Source: Polaribacter sp.
GTDB lineage: Bacteria > Bacteroidota > Bacteroidia > Flavobacteriales > Flavobacteriaceae
Reading direction: 5' to 3'
DNA length: 52,337 nucleotides
Assembly (NCBI GenBank): GCA_029250685.1
Contig: JAQXEU010000011.1
Location: 1-52,337 of the forward strand
In this document: positions 43,995-52,170 of the stretch, piece by piece
Numbering within the stretch: position 1 is the first letter of the stretch
How the letters are laid out: every line of letters starts with the position of its first letter
Notes under the pieces: model-generated
What the model was told of the DNA's origin: nothing
Database searches by the model: none
Seen by the model: the letters and a program-made list of their open reading frames with translations, nothing else
Position numbers and translations under genes: made by a program

Positions 43995-45604
43995 TATTTA
44001 TTGTATTGTTTCGTCAATTGTTTTAAGGTTCCCTTTTTTATTTTTATTGGATATTTTCTTCTTAACAATGCAATTAATTCTTTTTCTAAAAATTCTTGAT
44101 AATCATTCATCACTTGCCCTTTATTTTTTGACAAATCTTTAAATGAATACTTCGCTTTGTTTTTATAAAAATAGGCTTTTAATCCTAAAGAGTCTTTTGT
44201 TGATCTATCCCAAACATTTTGCTGCATTAAATCGAACACAATCAAGCCTTCCTCATACTCTCTTAACGTATTTGCAAATTCTGGCTCTGTGTGTATTAAT
44301 TGCTCCTTAAAGTGGGTTAGAATTTCTTCATTTTTAAAATCATTAAAAAGAGCATCGATAGACTTGTGTCTTCTATTTCTTATATAATCAAAGAACTTCA
44401 ACTGTTTAACTTTCTTATCATCAATACTTAAAACAATTTTCTGCAATGTATCTCTTTTTGATGATCTTATATTTTTTAAATTAAAATCATTCAAAGCATT
44501 ATCAAACACAACAATTTTATATTTGTTTTTTAGTTTTTTTAGAACATTTAAATCAGACATTGTTACTCCACCACTTGCCTTTACTTTTTCTGTTAATTCA
44601 TTTTTCATTTCTTCAAACGATTTAACAGGATATTTCTTTATTAATTTTGCAATATGCCAACCGTATTGAGTTTTAAATGGTTTAGAAATTTCTCCAATGT
44701 TTTTCAGATTAAAAGCAGCTTCTTCAAAAGGCTTTAACATTCTTCCAGTTCCGAATTTTGGCAATTTTCCACCATTTGTTAGGGTTCCTTTATCATTTGA
44801 ATATTTTACAACTAACTTTTTAAAATCTGCACCGTTTTTTAAATTTGTATAAATACTATCAATTCTCAGTTTCCCTTTCCTAGATTGATCAGTTAACAAA
44901 ATATGTGCAACTTCTATTTCTCCTTCGGACAATTGCAAATCATTTACTTTTAAAAAATGGTAGCCATAAGCGGTTTTAAATGGTTTAGAAACCTCATTTA
45001 CTTTAGTGTTATAAGCCATGTTTTCAAAAGGGTACACCATTTTAAAAGCTGTAAAATAACCAATATTCCCGTAGTTAGACTTTACAGATTGATCATCAGA
45101 ATATTCAAGTGCAACTTTATTAAACGCTTTTCCTGCTAAAACTTCGTTTCTAGCTTTATGAATTTTATTATATGCTAATAAAGTGTCGTTAGGAGAACTA
45201 TTTCTTGAAGTTTTAACCAAAACATGACTAACATTAACTTTATATTTAGTTCTATAATACGTATCTCTAACTAACTTAGATAAGTAAGCGGTGTCTACTA
45301 AATATGGAGCAATTAATTGATTTCTGTAGGTTTCAATTTCTCTATGATATGCTTTTGTCTCGTTTAGTTTTAAACGATAAGCTTCTTTTAGTTTTAATTT
45401 AAAGTTAATGTATAAGTCTAGATTTTCTTGAATGCTTTTTTGATTTTTAACATCAATAAGGTTTAAGTTTTTCTCGTACACATTTTTAAACTCTGAAACT
45501 GTTACCGAAGCCCCGTCAACAATAAACAAAACATCAGATTTTTTCTGTGAAAAAACGGTAAAAGATGATATAATAAATAGGCTTAAAATAAATTTAATCT
45601 TCAT
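43994..45604 (-). CDS. periplasmic peptidyl-prolyl isomerase with two parvulin domains (first chaperone)
   Basis: A 536-residue exported protein (signal peptide about 1-19). Two parvulin-like domains can be seen: VSHVLVKT...GNIGYFTAFKMVYPFE...FKTAYGYHFLKV (about 120-225) and VAHILLTD...GGKLPKFGTGRMLKPFE...FKTQYGWHIAKL (about 230-330). A long C-terminal part (about 335-536) holds helical repeats of unknown fold. These resemble flavobacterial PpiC/SurA proteins needed for outer-membrane biogenesis. It begins 12 bases after DUF493 and probably leads the chaperone run. Overlaps the next gene by one base. Confidence 0.92.
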   Translation of the reverse strand: MKIKFILSLFIISSFTVFSQKKSDVLFIVDGASVTVSEFKNVYEKNLNLIDVKNQKSIQENLDLYINFKLKLKEAYRLKLNETKAYHREIETYRNQLIAPYLVDTAYLSKLVRDTYYRTKYKVNVSHVLVKTSRNSSPNDTLLAYNKIHKARNEVLAGKAFNKVALEYSDDQSVKSNYGNIGYFTAFKMVYPFENMAYNTKVNEVSKPFKTAYGYHFLKVNDLQLSEGEIEVAHILLTDQSRKGKLRIDSIYTNLKNGADFKKLVVKYSNDKGTLTNGGKLPKFGTGRMLKPFEEAAFNLKNIGEISKPFKTQYGWHIAKLIKKYPVKSFEEMKNELTEKVKASGGVTMSDLNVLKKLKNKYKIVVFDNALNDFNLKNIRSSKRDTLQKIVLSIDDKKVKQLKFFDYIRNRRHKSIDALFNDFKNEEILTHFKEQLIHTEPEFANTLREYEEGLIVFDLMQQNVWDRSTKDSLGLKAYFYKNKAKYSFKDLSKNKGQVMNDYQEFLEKELIALLRRKYPIKIKKGTLKQLTKQYNK

Positions 45605-45616
45605 TTATATTTTATT

Positions 45617-45898
45617 TTATAAAGAAATAATTCCTTCAATTTTCTCTACCAATCTATAATAAGAAATTACTTCTTTAGAGGAGTTTAATTTAACTTTTAC
45701 AGAAACACTTATGTATTTACCTGTCTTTGATTCTTTAGTCGAAAATTTGGCTGATTTCCCTTTAAATAAATTTTCTATTTCCACTACTTGATTTCCATTT
45801 GCAGGAACGATAAATTTATATAAATATTCTGATGGAAATTTAGTTGTAGCATCTAAGCTATCTTTTAATTTCAAATAAAAATCTTCTGTTTTACTCAT
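45617..45898 (-). CDS. DUF493 family protein
   Basis: A 93-residue protein of the DUF493 (YbeD-like) family: a small ACT-like alpha/beta fold with FPSEYLYKFIVPAN near residue 22, a SVSVKVKLNS strand and a YYRLVEKIEGI end. Its role is uncertain. The start at 45898 (MSKTEDF) fits the family; a longer frame to 45919 begins close to a TAATTTTG promoter-like motif (45937-45930 on minus). It probably heads the operon that continues through the three chaperones, MoxR and the microprotein, with 12 bases to the next gene. Confidence 0.85.
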   Translation of the reverse strand: MSKTEDFYLKLKDSLDATTKFPSEYLYKFIVPANGNQVVEIENLFKGKSAKFSTKESKTGKYISVSVKVKLNSSKEVISYYRLVEKIEGIISL

Positions 45899-45969
45899 TC
45901 TTATAATTTTATCACACATATATTTGTTGCAAAATTACATTATTTATTATTTTTATAATCAGAATCTGT

Positions 45970-45977
45970 TATTTTTG
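45970..45977 (+). promoter_or_regulatory. -7 element almost on the start codon of the P-loop ATPase gene
   Basis: TATTTTTG fits TAnnTTTG and ends four bases before the ATG at 45982. If used, the mRNA is leaderless or has a leader of a few bases. Confidence 0.45.
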
Positions 45978-45981
45978 CTGA

Positions 45982-46524
45982 ATGCAACAAAAAATTGTAC
46001 TTATTGGTGGTCCAGGAACTGGAAAATCTTCGATCTTAAGCGAATTAATTTCTAGAGGATTTCATTGCAAACCAGAAATTTCTAGAGAAGTTACCTTAGA
46101 AGCTCAAGAGAAAGGAATCGATCAATTATTTTTAACCGACCCTTTATTGTTTAGTAATCTATTATTAGAAGGAAGAGAGAAGCAATTTTTAGAAGCAGAT
46201 AAATCGCAAGAGAAAGTTGTTTTTTTTGATCGTGGAATTCCTGATGTTCATGCCTATTTAGAGTTTTTTGACACAGAATATCCAAATAATTTCATAGAAA
46301 AGAGCGAAACCCATTTATACACAAAGGTATTTATGCTTCCACCTTGGAAAGATATTTACACATCAGATAATGAACGTTATGAAAGTTTTGAAGAAGCTGT
46401 TAAAATTCATCATCATTTAATAAAAACGTATCAAAAAATTGGTTATCAAATCTGTATTGTTCCGTTTGGCACAATTCAAGAAAGAACCAATTATATTTTA
46501 GACGCAATCAAAAATAATTTATGA
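45982..46524 (+). CDS. P-loop ATP-binding protein (AAA_28-like)
   Basis: A 180-residue cytosolic NTPase/kinase-like protein. Walker A GGPGTGKSS is at 9-17. ISREVTLEAQEKG (about 34-46) and FFDRGIPDVHAY (Walker B, about 91-102) are typical of the AAA_28 group, related to nicotinamide riboside-type and other small kinases. The substrate is unknown. Its stop (TGA) overlaps the recQ start by four bases (ATGA), so the pair is translationally coupled. Confidence 0.85.
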   Translation: MQQKIVLIGGPGTGKSSILSELISRGFHCKPEISREVTLEAQEKGIDQLFLTDPLLFSNLLLEGREKQFLEADKSQEKVVFFDRGIPDVHAYLEFFDTEYPNNFIEKSETHLYTKVFMLPPWKDIYTSDNERYESFEEAVKIHHHLIKTYQKIGYQICIVPFGTIQERTNYILDAIKNNL

Positions 46525-48407
46525 TTTCGGCTTTAGAAATATTAAAAGAATACTGGAATCATAACGCATTTAGAGAACCACAAGATCAAATTATTAACGC
46601 AGTAACCGAAAACAATAATGTAATTGCATTATTGCCAACTGGTGGTGGAAAATCTATTTGTTTTCAAATTCCAGCAATGTTAAAAGACGGAATTTGCATT
46701 GTTATTTCTCCGCTTATCGCTTTAATGCAAGATCAAGTTGATAATCTAAACAACAAAGGTATTAAAGCCACAACAATTCCTTCTGGAACATCTCAAGACG
46801 ATTTAATTGTCTTATTTGATAATATTAGATTTGGGAATTACAAGTTTTTATATCTATCTCCAGAAAGATTACAATCAACATTTATTCAAGAAAAAATTAA
46901 ACAATTAAATGTAAATTTAATTGCGGTTGATGAAGCCCATTGTATTTCTGAATGGGGACACGATTTTAGGCCATCCTACAGAAATATTAAAATTTTAAAA
47001 GAATTAAAACCAGCTGCACCAATTATTGCTTTAACAGCTACAGCTACAAAAGAAGTAATTGATGATATATCTAAAAGTTTAGAAATTAAGAACGCAACAA
47101 TATTTAAAAAATCTTTTTACAGAGATAATCTAGCGTATCAAGTTTTTTCTTTGGAAGATAAATTGGGAAGGCTTTTACAAATTTGCACAAAAACGAAAGC
47201 ACCAATTATTATTTATGTGAGCAGCAGAAACAAAACGAAAGAAATTGCAACCTTTTTAAATGCTAATAAATTTAAAGCAAGTTTTTATCACGGCGGATTA
47301 TCAGCAGTAAATAAAAAAGAAGCTTTTGATAATTGGATTTCAGAAAAAACACCAATTATTGTGGCAACAAATGCTTTTGGAATGGGAATCGATAAAGACA
47401 ATGTAAAAGTTGTCATTCATTTAGATTTACCAAATAGTATCGAAAATTACATACAAGAAGCCGGACGCGCTGGTAGAAATGGCAAAAAAGCCTTTTCTGC
47501 TGTATTGGTTAACAAAAATGACATTCGTATTTACAAAGAAAGAAGTGAAAATGCATTTCCAACAATTTCAGAAATAAAACAGCTTTATAAAAACATCTTT
47601 TCACACTTTCAAATTGCAAAAGGAGAATTAATAATTGATGCATTAGAATTTAATCTTTTAGCTTTTGCTGATAAATATAAAATTGCTGCAAATAAAGTAG
47701 CTACAACTATTAATTTATTAGAAGTAAACGGAATTATTCAAATTTCTAATAATTATAATAAAAAATCTACTGTACAATTTACAGCTTCCAGTAATCGAGT
47801 ATTAAGATATTCAAAATCAGACGCTAACACATCTAAGTTAATCCAAGTATTATTGAGGAGTTATGGTGGAATATTTGAACAAGAAACTAAAATTGATGAA
47901 TTTTGGTTGGCAAAAAAAGCAAACTTACTGTCTAAACAAGTTGCTACCATTCTATCAAAATTAGATACTGATGGGTTATTAGTTTATAAAAAAACTACAG
48001 AAAATACTGAGTTCTATTTTTTAGTTCCCAGAGAAGATGATAAAACCATCAATAGTATTTCTAAAAACATTCAGAAGTACATCAAGCAAAAAGTAAGAAA
48101 AGCTTCCGATTTAGTTCAGTTTATAGAAAATGATTGCGTTTGTAGAAGTGTGCAAGTTTTGCAATATTTCAACGAAAAAGAGTTTGAAAAATGTGGAATT
48201 TGTGATGTTTGTTTGGCAAATAAAAATACCCATGTAGATATTTCTTTTGAAATCACTAACTATTTAACATCAAATAAAACAGCAACTTCAAAAGAAATAT
48301 GCAAACATATTTCTAAGAAAGAAGACACCATTTTAGTAAATTTGCAACAACTTTTATCCGAAGAAAAAATTGGGATTAATAATTTTAATCAATATTACAT
48401 TATTTAA
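46521..48407 (+). CDS. recQ: ATP-dependent DNA helicase RecQ
   Basis: A 3'-to-5' helicase of the RecQ family used in recombination and repair. The 628-residue protein has Walker A LLPTGGGKS (37-45), DEAHCISEWGHDFRPSYR (about 138), GMGIDKDNV and QEAGRAGRNG, and a zinc-binding segment with C..C..CGIC.C near the end (about 545-570). The winged-helix region is partly divergent and there is no HRDC domain; the C-terminal tail (about 575-628) looks like a small helical unit. Flavobacteria often carry more than one RecQ. Overlaps neighbours: 4 bases with the ATPase gene and 1 base with fmt. Confidence 0.96.
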   Translation: MISALEILKEYWNHNAFREPQDQIINAVTENNNVIALLPTGGGKSICFQIPAMLKDGICIVISPLIALMQDQVDNLNNKGIKATTIPSGTSQDDLIVLFDNIRFGNYKFLYLSPERLQSTFIQEKIKQLNVNLIAVDEAHCISEWGHDFRPSYRNIKILKELKPAAPIIALTATATKEVIDDISKSLEIKNATIFKKSFYRDNLAYQVFSLEDKLGRLLQICTKTKAPIIIYVSSRNKTKEIATFLNANKFKASFYHGGLSAVNKKEAFDNWISEKTPIIVATNAFGMGIDKDNVKVVIHLDLPNSIENYIQEAGRAGRNGKKAFSAVLVNKNDIRIYKERSENAFPTISEIKQLYKNIFSHFQIAKGELIIDALEFNLLAFADKYKIAANKVATTINLLEVNGIIQISNNYNKKSTVQFTASSNRVLRYSKSDANTSKLIQVLLRSYGGIFEQETKIDEFWLAKKANLLSKQVATILSKLDTDGLLVYKKTTENTEFYFLVPREDDKTINSISKNIQKYIKQKVRKASDLVQFIENDCVCRSVQVLQYFNEKEFEKCGICDVCLANKNTHVDISFEITNYLTSNKTATSKEICKHISKKEDTILVNLQQLLSEEKIGINNFNQYYII

Positions 48408-49351
48408 TGAGAGATTTACGAATTGTATTTATGGGAACACCAGATTTTGCGGTAACCATTTTAAAACATTTAGTAGAAAACAACTATAAGGTTGTTGGTG
48501 TAATAACTGCTTCAGACAAACCTGCAGGTAGAGGAAGAAAGTTAAACGAATCTGCTGTTAAAAAATATGCTGTTGCTCAAAACTTAACTATTTTACAACC
48601 AACAAATCTTAAAAATCAAAATTTTATTGATGAATTAACTGATTTAAAAGCCAATCTACAAATTGTTGTAGCTTTTAGAATGTTACCAAAAGTAGTTTGG
48701 AATATGCCAGAGTTTGGAACTTTTAATTTGCATGCATCATTGTTGCCAGAATATCGTGGAGCAGCTCCAATAAATTGGGCAATTATTAATGGTGAAACAA
48801 AAACGGGTGTAACAACATTTTTTATTGATGATAAAATTGATACCGGTGAAATCATTCTTCAAAAAGAAATCAATATTAAAGAAGATGAAATTGTTGGCGA
48901 ATTACACGATCGATTAATGTTTGCTGGTGCTGATTTAGTTTTAGAAACTTTACAATTAATTAAAGTCGATAATGTTGTTACGAATAAGCAACCCAAACTC
49001 GAAGAAAAAACGGCTTATAAATTGTTTCCTGATAATTGTAAAATTGATTGGTCTGAAAGCTTAGAAAATATTTATAATAAAATACGAGGACTAAATCCAT
49101 ATCCAGCAGCTTGGACAACTATCTATAATAATGACACAGAAGTTACTGCAAAATTATATGGCGTTTCTAAAGAATTTATAAATCATTCTGATAAAAATGG
49201 TAAAATTTTAACCACAAAAAAAACCTTAAAAGTAGCAGTACAAGATGGTTACCTTATTATTAATGAAATAAAACTCTCTGGAAAGAAGAAAATGGAAGTC
49301 CAAAACCTACTAAATGGCTATCAATTTTCATTTGATTCAAAAATGTCTTAA
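48407..49351 (+). CDS. fmt: methionyl-tRNA formyltransferase
   Basis: Formylates Met-tRNAfMet with 10-formyl-THF for translation initiation. The 314-residue protein starts RIVFMGTPDFAV; the substrate loop follows (SDKPAGRGRK). The active-site motif is NLHASLLPEYRGAAPINWAI (about 107-125, Asn/His pair). DDKIDTGE carries the catalytic Asp. The C-terminal domain (about 210-314) is the tRNA-binding OB fold. Its ATG overlaps the recQ stop. The initiation and repair genes share a unit; I take this as a co-transcription, not a functional link. Confidence 0.97.
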   Translation: MRDLRIVFMGTPDFAVTILKHLVENNYKVVGVITASDKPAGRGRKLNESAVKKYAVAQNLTILQPTNLKNQNFIDELTDLKANLQIVVAFRMLPKVVWNMPEFGTFNLHASLLPEYRGAAPINWAIINGETKTGVTTFFIDDKIDTGEIILQKEINIKEDEIVGELHDRLMFAGADLVLETLQLIKVDNVVTNKQPKLEEKTAYKLFPDNCKIDWSESLENIYNKIRGLNPYPAAWTTIYNNDTEVTAKLYGVSKEFINHSDKNGKILTTKKTLKVAVQDGYLIINEIKLSGKKKMEVQNLLNGYQFSFDSKMS

Positions 49352-49456
49352 CTCCTCTATTGATATGGTTTTGGTGATTTCAGCCTCTTTTTCGCCGTGG
49401 TTATTAACAATTTGATGTCATTTATTAACAAAAACGTGCTTTTTTAGAGTCATTTC

Positions 49457-49486
49457 TTGCATGAACCCTTATTCCTGCTATATTTG
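49457..49486 (+). promoter_or_regulatory. Bacteroidota-type promoter for the HU gene
   Basis: TTG (49457-49459), 19-base spacer, TATATTTG (49479-49486). The leader is about 50 bases and holds a small GCTTA/TTAAGC repeat. This fits a highly expressed gene. Confidence 0.75.
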
Positions 49487-49541
49487 TTAAGCTTAGTTAA
49501 GCGAAAATATTAGATCAATTAATTTTTAAAATTTACAAATC

Positions 49542-49814
49542 ATGAACAAATCAGATTTAATCGATGCAATGGCTGCTGACGCAGGAATTTCTAAAGCTGC
49601 AGCAAAGGCTGCCTTAGATTCAGCAACTTCTAACATTACTAACACTTTAAAAGGTGGTGGTAGAGTATCTTTAGTTGGATGGGGAACTTGGACTGTTTCT
49701 AACAGAGCTGCAAGAGCTGGTAGAAACCCACAAACTGGAAAAACTATTCAAATTGCTGCTAAAAACGTAGTAAAATTTAAAGCGGGTGCTGGATTAAGTA
49801 GTTCAGTAAACTAA
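49542..49814 (+). CDS. HU family DNA-binding protein
   Basis: A 90-residue nucleoid protein that bends DNA. It begins MNKSDLIDAMAADAGISKA, with the usual two helices, VSLVGWGTWTVSNRAAR, and the arm motif RNPQTGKTIQIAAK that enters the minor groove. Length and all segments fit the HU-beta type. It has its own strong promoter and terminator, so it is a single gene. Confidence 0.97.
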   Translation: MNKSDLIDAMAADAGISKAAAKAALDSATSNITNTLKGGGRVSLVGWGTWTVSNRAARAGRNPQTGKTIQIAAKNVVKFKAGAGLSSSVN

Positions 49815-49834
49815 GAATACATAAAATTGTATTT

Positions 49835-49864
49835 AAAAACTCTCCTAATTTTAGGAGAGTTTTT
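49835..49864 (+). terminator. Rho-independent terminator after HU
   Basis: AAAAACTCTCCTAA (49835-49848), loop TT, TTAGGAGAGTTTTT (49851-49864), and further T. Confidence 0.9.
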
Positions 49865-49912
49865 TTATTGCCTAAAAGTTGCCTATATTTAAAAAACGAT
49901 AGCATACAATCT

Positions 49913-50470
49913 ATGAGTTTAATTTCTCCAAAAAAAGGAAGATTATTAATAGCAGAACCATCAATATTAAATGACAACTCATTTAATAGATCGATTATTC
50001 TGTTAACTGAACACACTAAAAATAATTCTATAGGATTTATTATAAATAAACCCTTGAGTTTTACTGTGCAAGATTTAGTGCCAGAAACTGACTGTTCTTT
50101 CCCTGTTTATCAAGGCGGACCTGTTGAACAAGACAACTTGTACTTTGTACATAAAGTACCTAATTTAATTCACGATAGTATTGAAGTTGCTAATGGAATT
50201 TTTTGGGGAGGCAATTTTGATTCCTTGAAAGAATTACTAAACAGTCAAAAATTAAAAATAAGCGATATACGCTTTTTCTTAGGTTATTCTGGTTGGGAAC
50301 ACAATCAATTAGAAGATGAACTTAAAACAGATTCTTGGTTTATTTCTGAAAATAATTATTCAAATATTTTTGCTACTGATAATACCACTATTTGGAAAAA
50401 CAAATTGTTAGAAAAAGGTGGCAAATATAAAATTTGGGCAAATGCACCTGGAGATATTCAACTAAACTAA
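49913..50470 (+). CDS. YqgE/AlgH family protein
   Basis: A 185-residue soluble protein: LISPKKGRLLIAEPSI at the start, SFNRSIILLTEH, GFIINKPL, then VYQGGPVEQDNLYFVH and FLGYSGWEHNQLEDEL, all typical of YqgE/AlgH. The fold is known, the role is not (AlgH affects alginate in Pseudomonas). I start at the ATG at 49913; a TTG at 49868 lies beside the HU terminator. It converges with the aminotransferase gene, overlapping by nine bases. Confidence 0.93.
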   Translation: MSLISPKKGRLLIAEPSILNDNSFNRSIILLTEHTKNNSIGFIINKPLSFTVQDLVPETDCSFPVYQGGPVEQDNLYFVHKVPNLIHDSIEVANGIFWGGNFDSLKELLNSQKLKISDIRFFLGYSGWEHNQLEDELKTDSWFISENNYSNIFATDNTTIWKNKLLEKGGKYKIWANAPGDIQLN

Positions 50471-51313
50471 AGGCTTGTTTATAATTTGCTGCAATTTTAA
50501 ATTCGCAGATAACTTCTCTCCTATTTCAGTTTTAAATTCTTTTTTACGATAATTCGTAACGGGTTGAATTCCAATTATAGAATTTGTTAAAAATATTTCA
50601 TCAGCTTTTTGCATTTCAAACGGAGAAATTGAAGTTTCAACAAGTCTAAAATCTTCATTCTTTTCAATAATTTCTATTACTTTTTTTCTTACAATTCCTT
50701 TTAAACAGCCTTCCTCTAAAGCTGGAGTTTTAATTTCGTTTCCTTTTACAACAAAAATATTCGCATTTGTTGCTTCAACAATTCCTTTTTTTTCGTTTAA
50801 CAAAACACAGTTATCCAAATCATTCTCTTGCATAAAAATACTTGCCAAAGTATTCAACATCCTATTGGTCGTTTTTATCGTTGAGAGTAATCCTGAATAA
50901 TTATAGAAATCTTTAAATAAATCGATTTTGTATGCTTTTTTTGTTTGATAATTATTTTCATAAACTTCGATAAGATAATCTACTTCATTCGTTCTTGGTG
51001 CGTACAAACCGCCATCTTTTCGATAGATAGACAAACGAACTCGTGCTTTTTTATTCGCTAATTCAATAGGAATTGTTTTTAATATCTCTTGTTCAATAAA
51101 TTCTAAGGTAAATTTCATTGGGATTTCCATACGTAACATTCGCATAGAAGCCATCAATCTAAAATAATGGTCTTCCCAAAAAACTACTTTATTGTTGATA
51201 ATACTAATCGTTTCAAAAATTGAGTCTCCGTATTTAAAAGCTCTGTTATTTACAGCAACTGAAAAGTCATTTTCATTAAATAAATCGCCATTAAAATTCA
51301 ACATATCTATCAT
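50462..51313 (-). CDS. class IV aminotransferase (aminodeoxychorismate lyase / BCAT-like)
   Basis: A 283-residue PLP enzyme of fold type IV. Motifs: VNNRAFKYGDSIFETI (about 17-32), RVRLSIYRKDGGLYAP, the lysine region STIKTTNRMLN (about 148), and EATNANIFVVK and EGCLKGIVRKKVIE. Class IV has D-amino-acid and branched-chain transaminases and aminodeoxychorismate lyase; short length and the context-free locus make PabC-type lyase or IlvE equally possible. The start at 51313 sits just after a TAATTTTG element (51336-51329 on minus); a longer TTG frame would begin inside it. Another ATG is at 51304. Confidence 0.88.
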   Translation of the reverse strand: MIDMLNFNGDLFNENDFSVAVNNRAFKYGDSIFETISIINNKVVFWEDHYFRLMASMRMLRMEIPMKFTLEFIEQEILKTIPIELANKKARVRLSIYRKDGGLYAPRTNEVDYLIEVYENNYQTKKAYKIDLFKDFYNYSGLLSTIKTTNRMLNTLASIFMQENDLDNCVLLNEKKGIVEATNANIFVVKGNEIKTPALEEGCLKGIVRKKVIEIIEKNEDFRLVETSISPFEMQKADEIFLTNSIIGIQPVTNYRKKEFKTEIGEKLSANLKLQQIINKPLV

Positions 51314-51353
51314 CTTAAAATTGAAAAGCAAAATTATGATTTATTTCCATAAA

Positions 51354-51385
51354 AAAAGCCTTATAAAATATTTTATAAGGCTTTT
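51354..51385 (-). terminator. terminator after the START-like gene
   Basis: AAAAGCCTTATAAAA (51354-51368), TA, TTTTATAAGGCTTTT (51371-51385): near-perfect and symmetric, so it works in either direction. It separates the START-like gene from the aminotransferase gene. Confidence 0.85.
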
Positions 51386-51405
51386 AATTTAGTAACATAA
51401 ACTTG

Positions 51406-51786
51406 TTATGCTCCAATTGTATGTTTTAATTCGTCTATTTGATTTTCCCATAACATTCTAGCTTCTTCTACCTCATCATCATCTGCAAAATCAGTAACCA
51501 TTAAAGAAACATCTTTGGTAATTGCGTCAACTTGAATTCTAAATTCGAAATAAGTTTCGTCTCCATCACTTTCTTCCCACTTATATTTTATTCTTTCATC
51601 ATTTTTATGAGATAAAACAGCCGCTTTTTCTTCAACTTCATCCCAAATAAAGCTGACTAATTTTCCTCTCGAATTTACTTTGTCTGCAAACCATTCTTCT
51701 AATCCTGCGGGAGTTGCAAAATATGTGTATAACATACTTGGTGAAGCATGTATTGGAAATTCTAATTCAAATTTAATCTTACTCAT
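51406..51786 (-). CDS. START-like domain protein (AHSA1/SRPBCC superfamily)
   Basis: A 126-residue soluble protein with the helix-grip fold: FELEFPIHASPSMLYTYFATPAGLEEWFADKV at the start (given in parts: FELEFPIHASPS, then LYTYFATPAGLEEWF), a WEES region and a C-terminal helix MLWENQIDELKHTIG. This is the START-like family common in Bacteroidota, with no known ligand. Single gene, with a weak TATATTG motif on minus about 30 bases before the ATG and a terminator after. Confidence 0.9.
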   Translation of the reverse strand: MSKIKFELEFPIHASPSMLYTYFATPAGLEEWFADKVNSRGKLVSFIWDEVEEKAAVLSHKNDERIKYKWEESDGDETYFEFRIQVDAITKDVSLMVTDFADDDEVEEARMLWENQIDELKHTIGA

Positions 51787-51849
51787 TTTTCATTTTCTAA
51801 GGAAGCAATATAGGTATTAATTCCTTTTTAAAAAAATTAAAAACATAGC

Positions 51850-51879
51850 TTGGAAAAAAACAAAAATAAGTTATATTTG
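51850..51879 (+). promoter_or_regulatory. Bacteroidota-type promoter for tRNA-Met
   Basis: TTG (51850-51852), 19-base spacer, TATATTTG (51872-51879), 15 bases before the mature tRNA. Confidence 0.75.
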
Positions 51880-51894
51880 CAGCCGATTAAAGAT

Positions 51895-51968
51895 GGCGAG
51901 GTAGCTCAGTTGGTTAGAGCGTCGGATTCATAACCCGGAGGTCACGAGTTCAAATCTCGTTCTCGCTA
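51895..51968 (+). tRNA. tRNA-Met (anticodon CAU), elongator type
   Basis: 74 bases fold as a cloverleaf: acceptor GGCGAGG with TCTCGCT (51961-51967, G-T at each end), D arm GCTC/GAGC, anticodon loop TTCATAA with CAT, variable AGGTC and T arm ACGAG/CTCGT with TTCAAAT. The discriminator is A and CCA is not encoded. The base of the anticodon loop pairs A31 with C39, a mismatch. Type is inferred: the acceptor has a G1-U72 rather than the mispaired C1-A72 of initiators, and the anticodon stem lacks the initiator GGG/CCC. Isoleucine (lysidine) reading of CAU cannot be fully excluded. Confidence 0.93.
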
Positions 51969-51970
51969 CA

Positions 51971-52002
51971 AAAAAACCCAAAACATTTGTTTTGGGTTTT
52001 TT
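51971..52002. terminator. bidirectional terminator after tRNA-Met
   Basis: AACCCAAAACA (51975-51985), loop TT, TGTTTTGGGTT (51988-51998), with A-run before and T-run after. It also serves the minus-strand small gene that ends at 52033. Confidence 0.88.
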
Positions 52003-52032
52003 ATTTCTATTAAGTTGTAAATACAAATAATT

Positions 52033-52170
52033 TTATTGTTCTGTATTTCTATACTGGTTATTTTCTTTTTTTAAAGATGAAATTCTTTTTTTATAAAATT
52101 CTATTCTAATTAAGGCATACAAACTATACAACAAAACTAGAGTAATAATTATGTTTTCTGAATTGATCAT
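52033..52170 (-). CDS. hypothetical 45-residue membrane protein
   Basis: Not recognised. The frame from the ATG at 52170 gives one hydrophobic helix (about 6-22, NIIITLVLLYSLYALI) and a basic, coiled-coil-like tail (FYKKRISSLKKENNQYRN). The frame can be extended to 52233, but the extension does not look like protein and a TATAAATTTT promoter-like motif lies in it. A terminator follows. Such small membrane proteins with a charged helix are common in Bacteroidota; the role is unknown. The remaining bases to 52337 show no feature. Confidence 0.5.
   Translation of the reverse strand: MINSENIIITLVLLYSLYALIRIEFYKKRISSLKKENNQYRNTEQ

Noticed and set aside
51895..52002. Integration site at tRNA-Met
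   Set aside because: No integrase, no repeat of the tRNA 3' end, and ordinary genes on both sides within the window.
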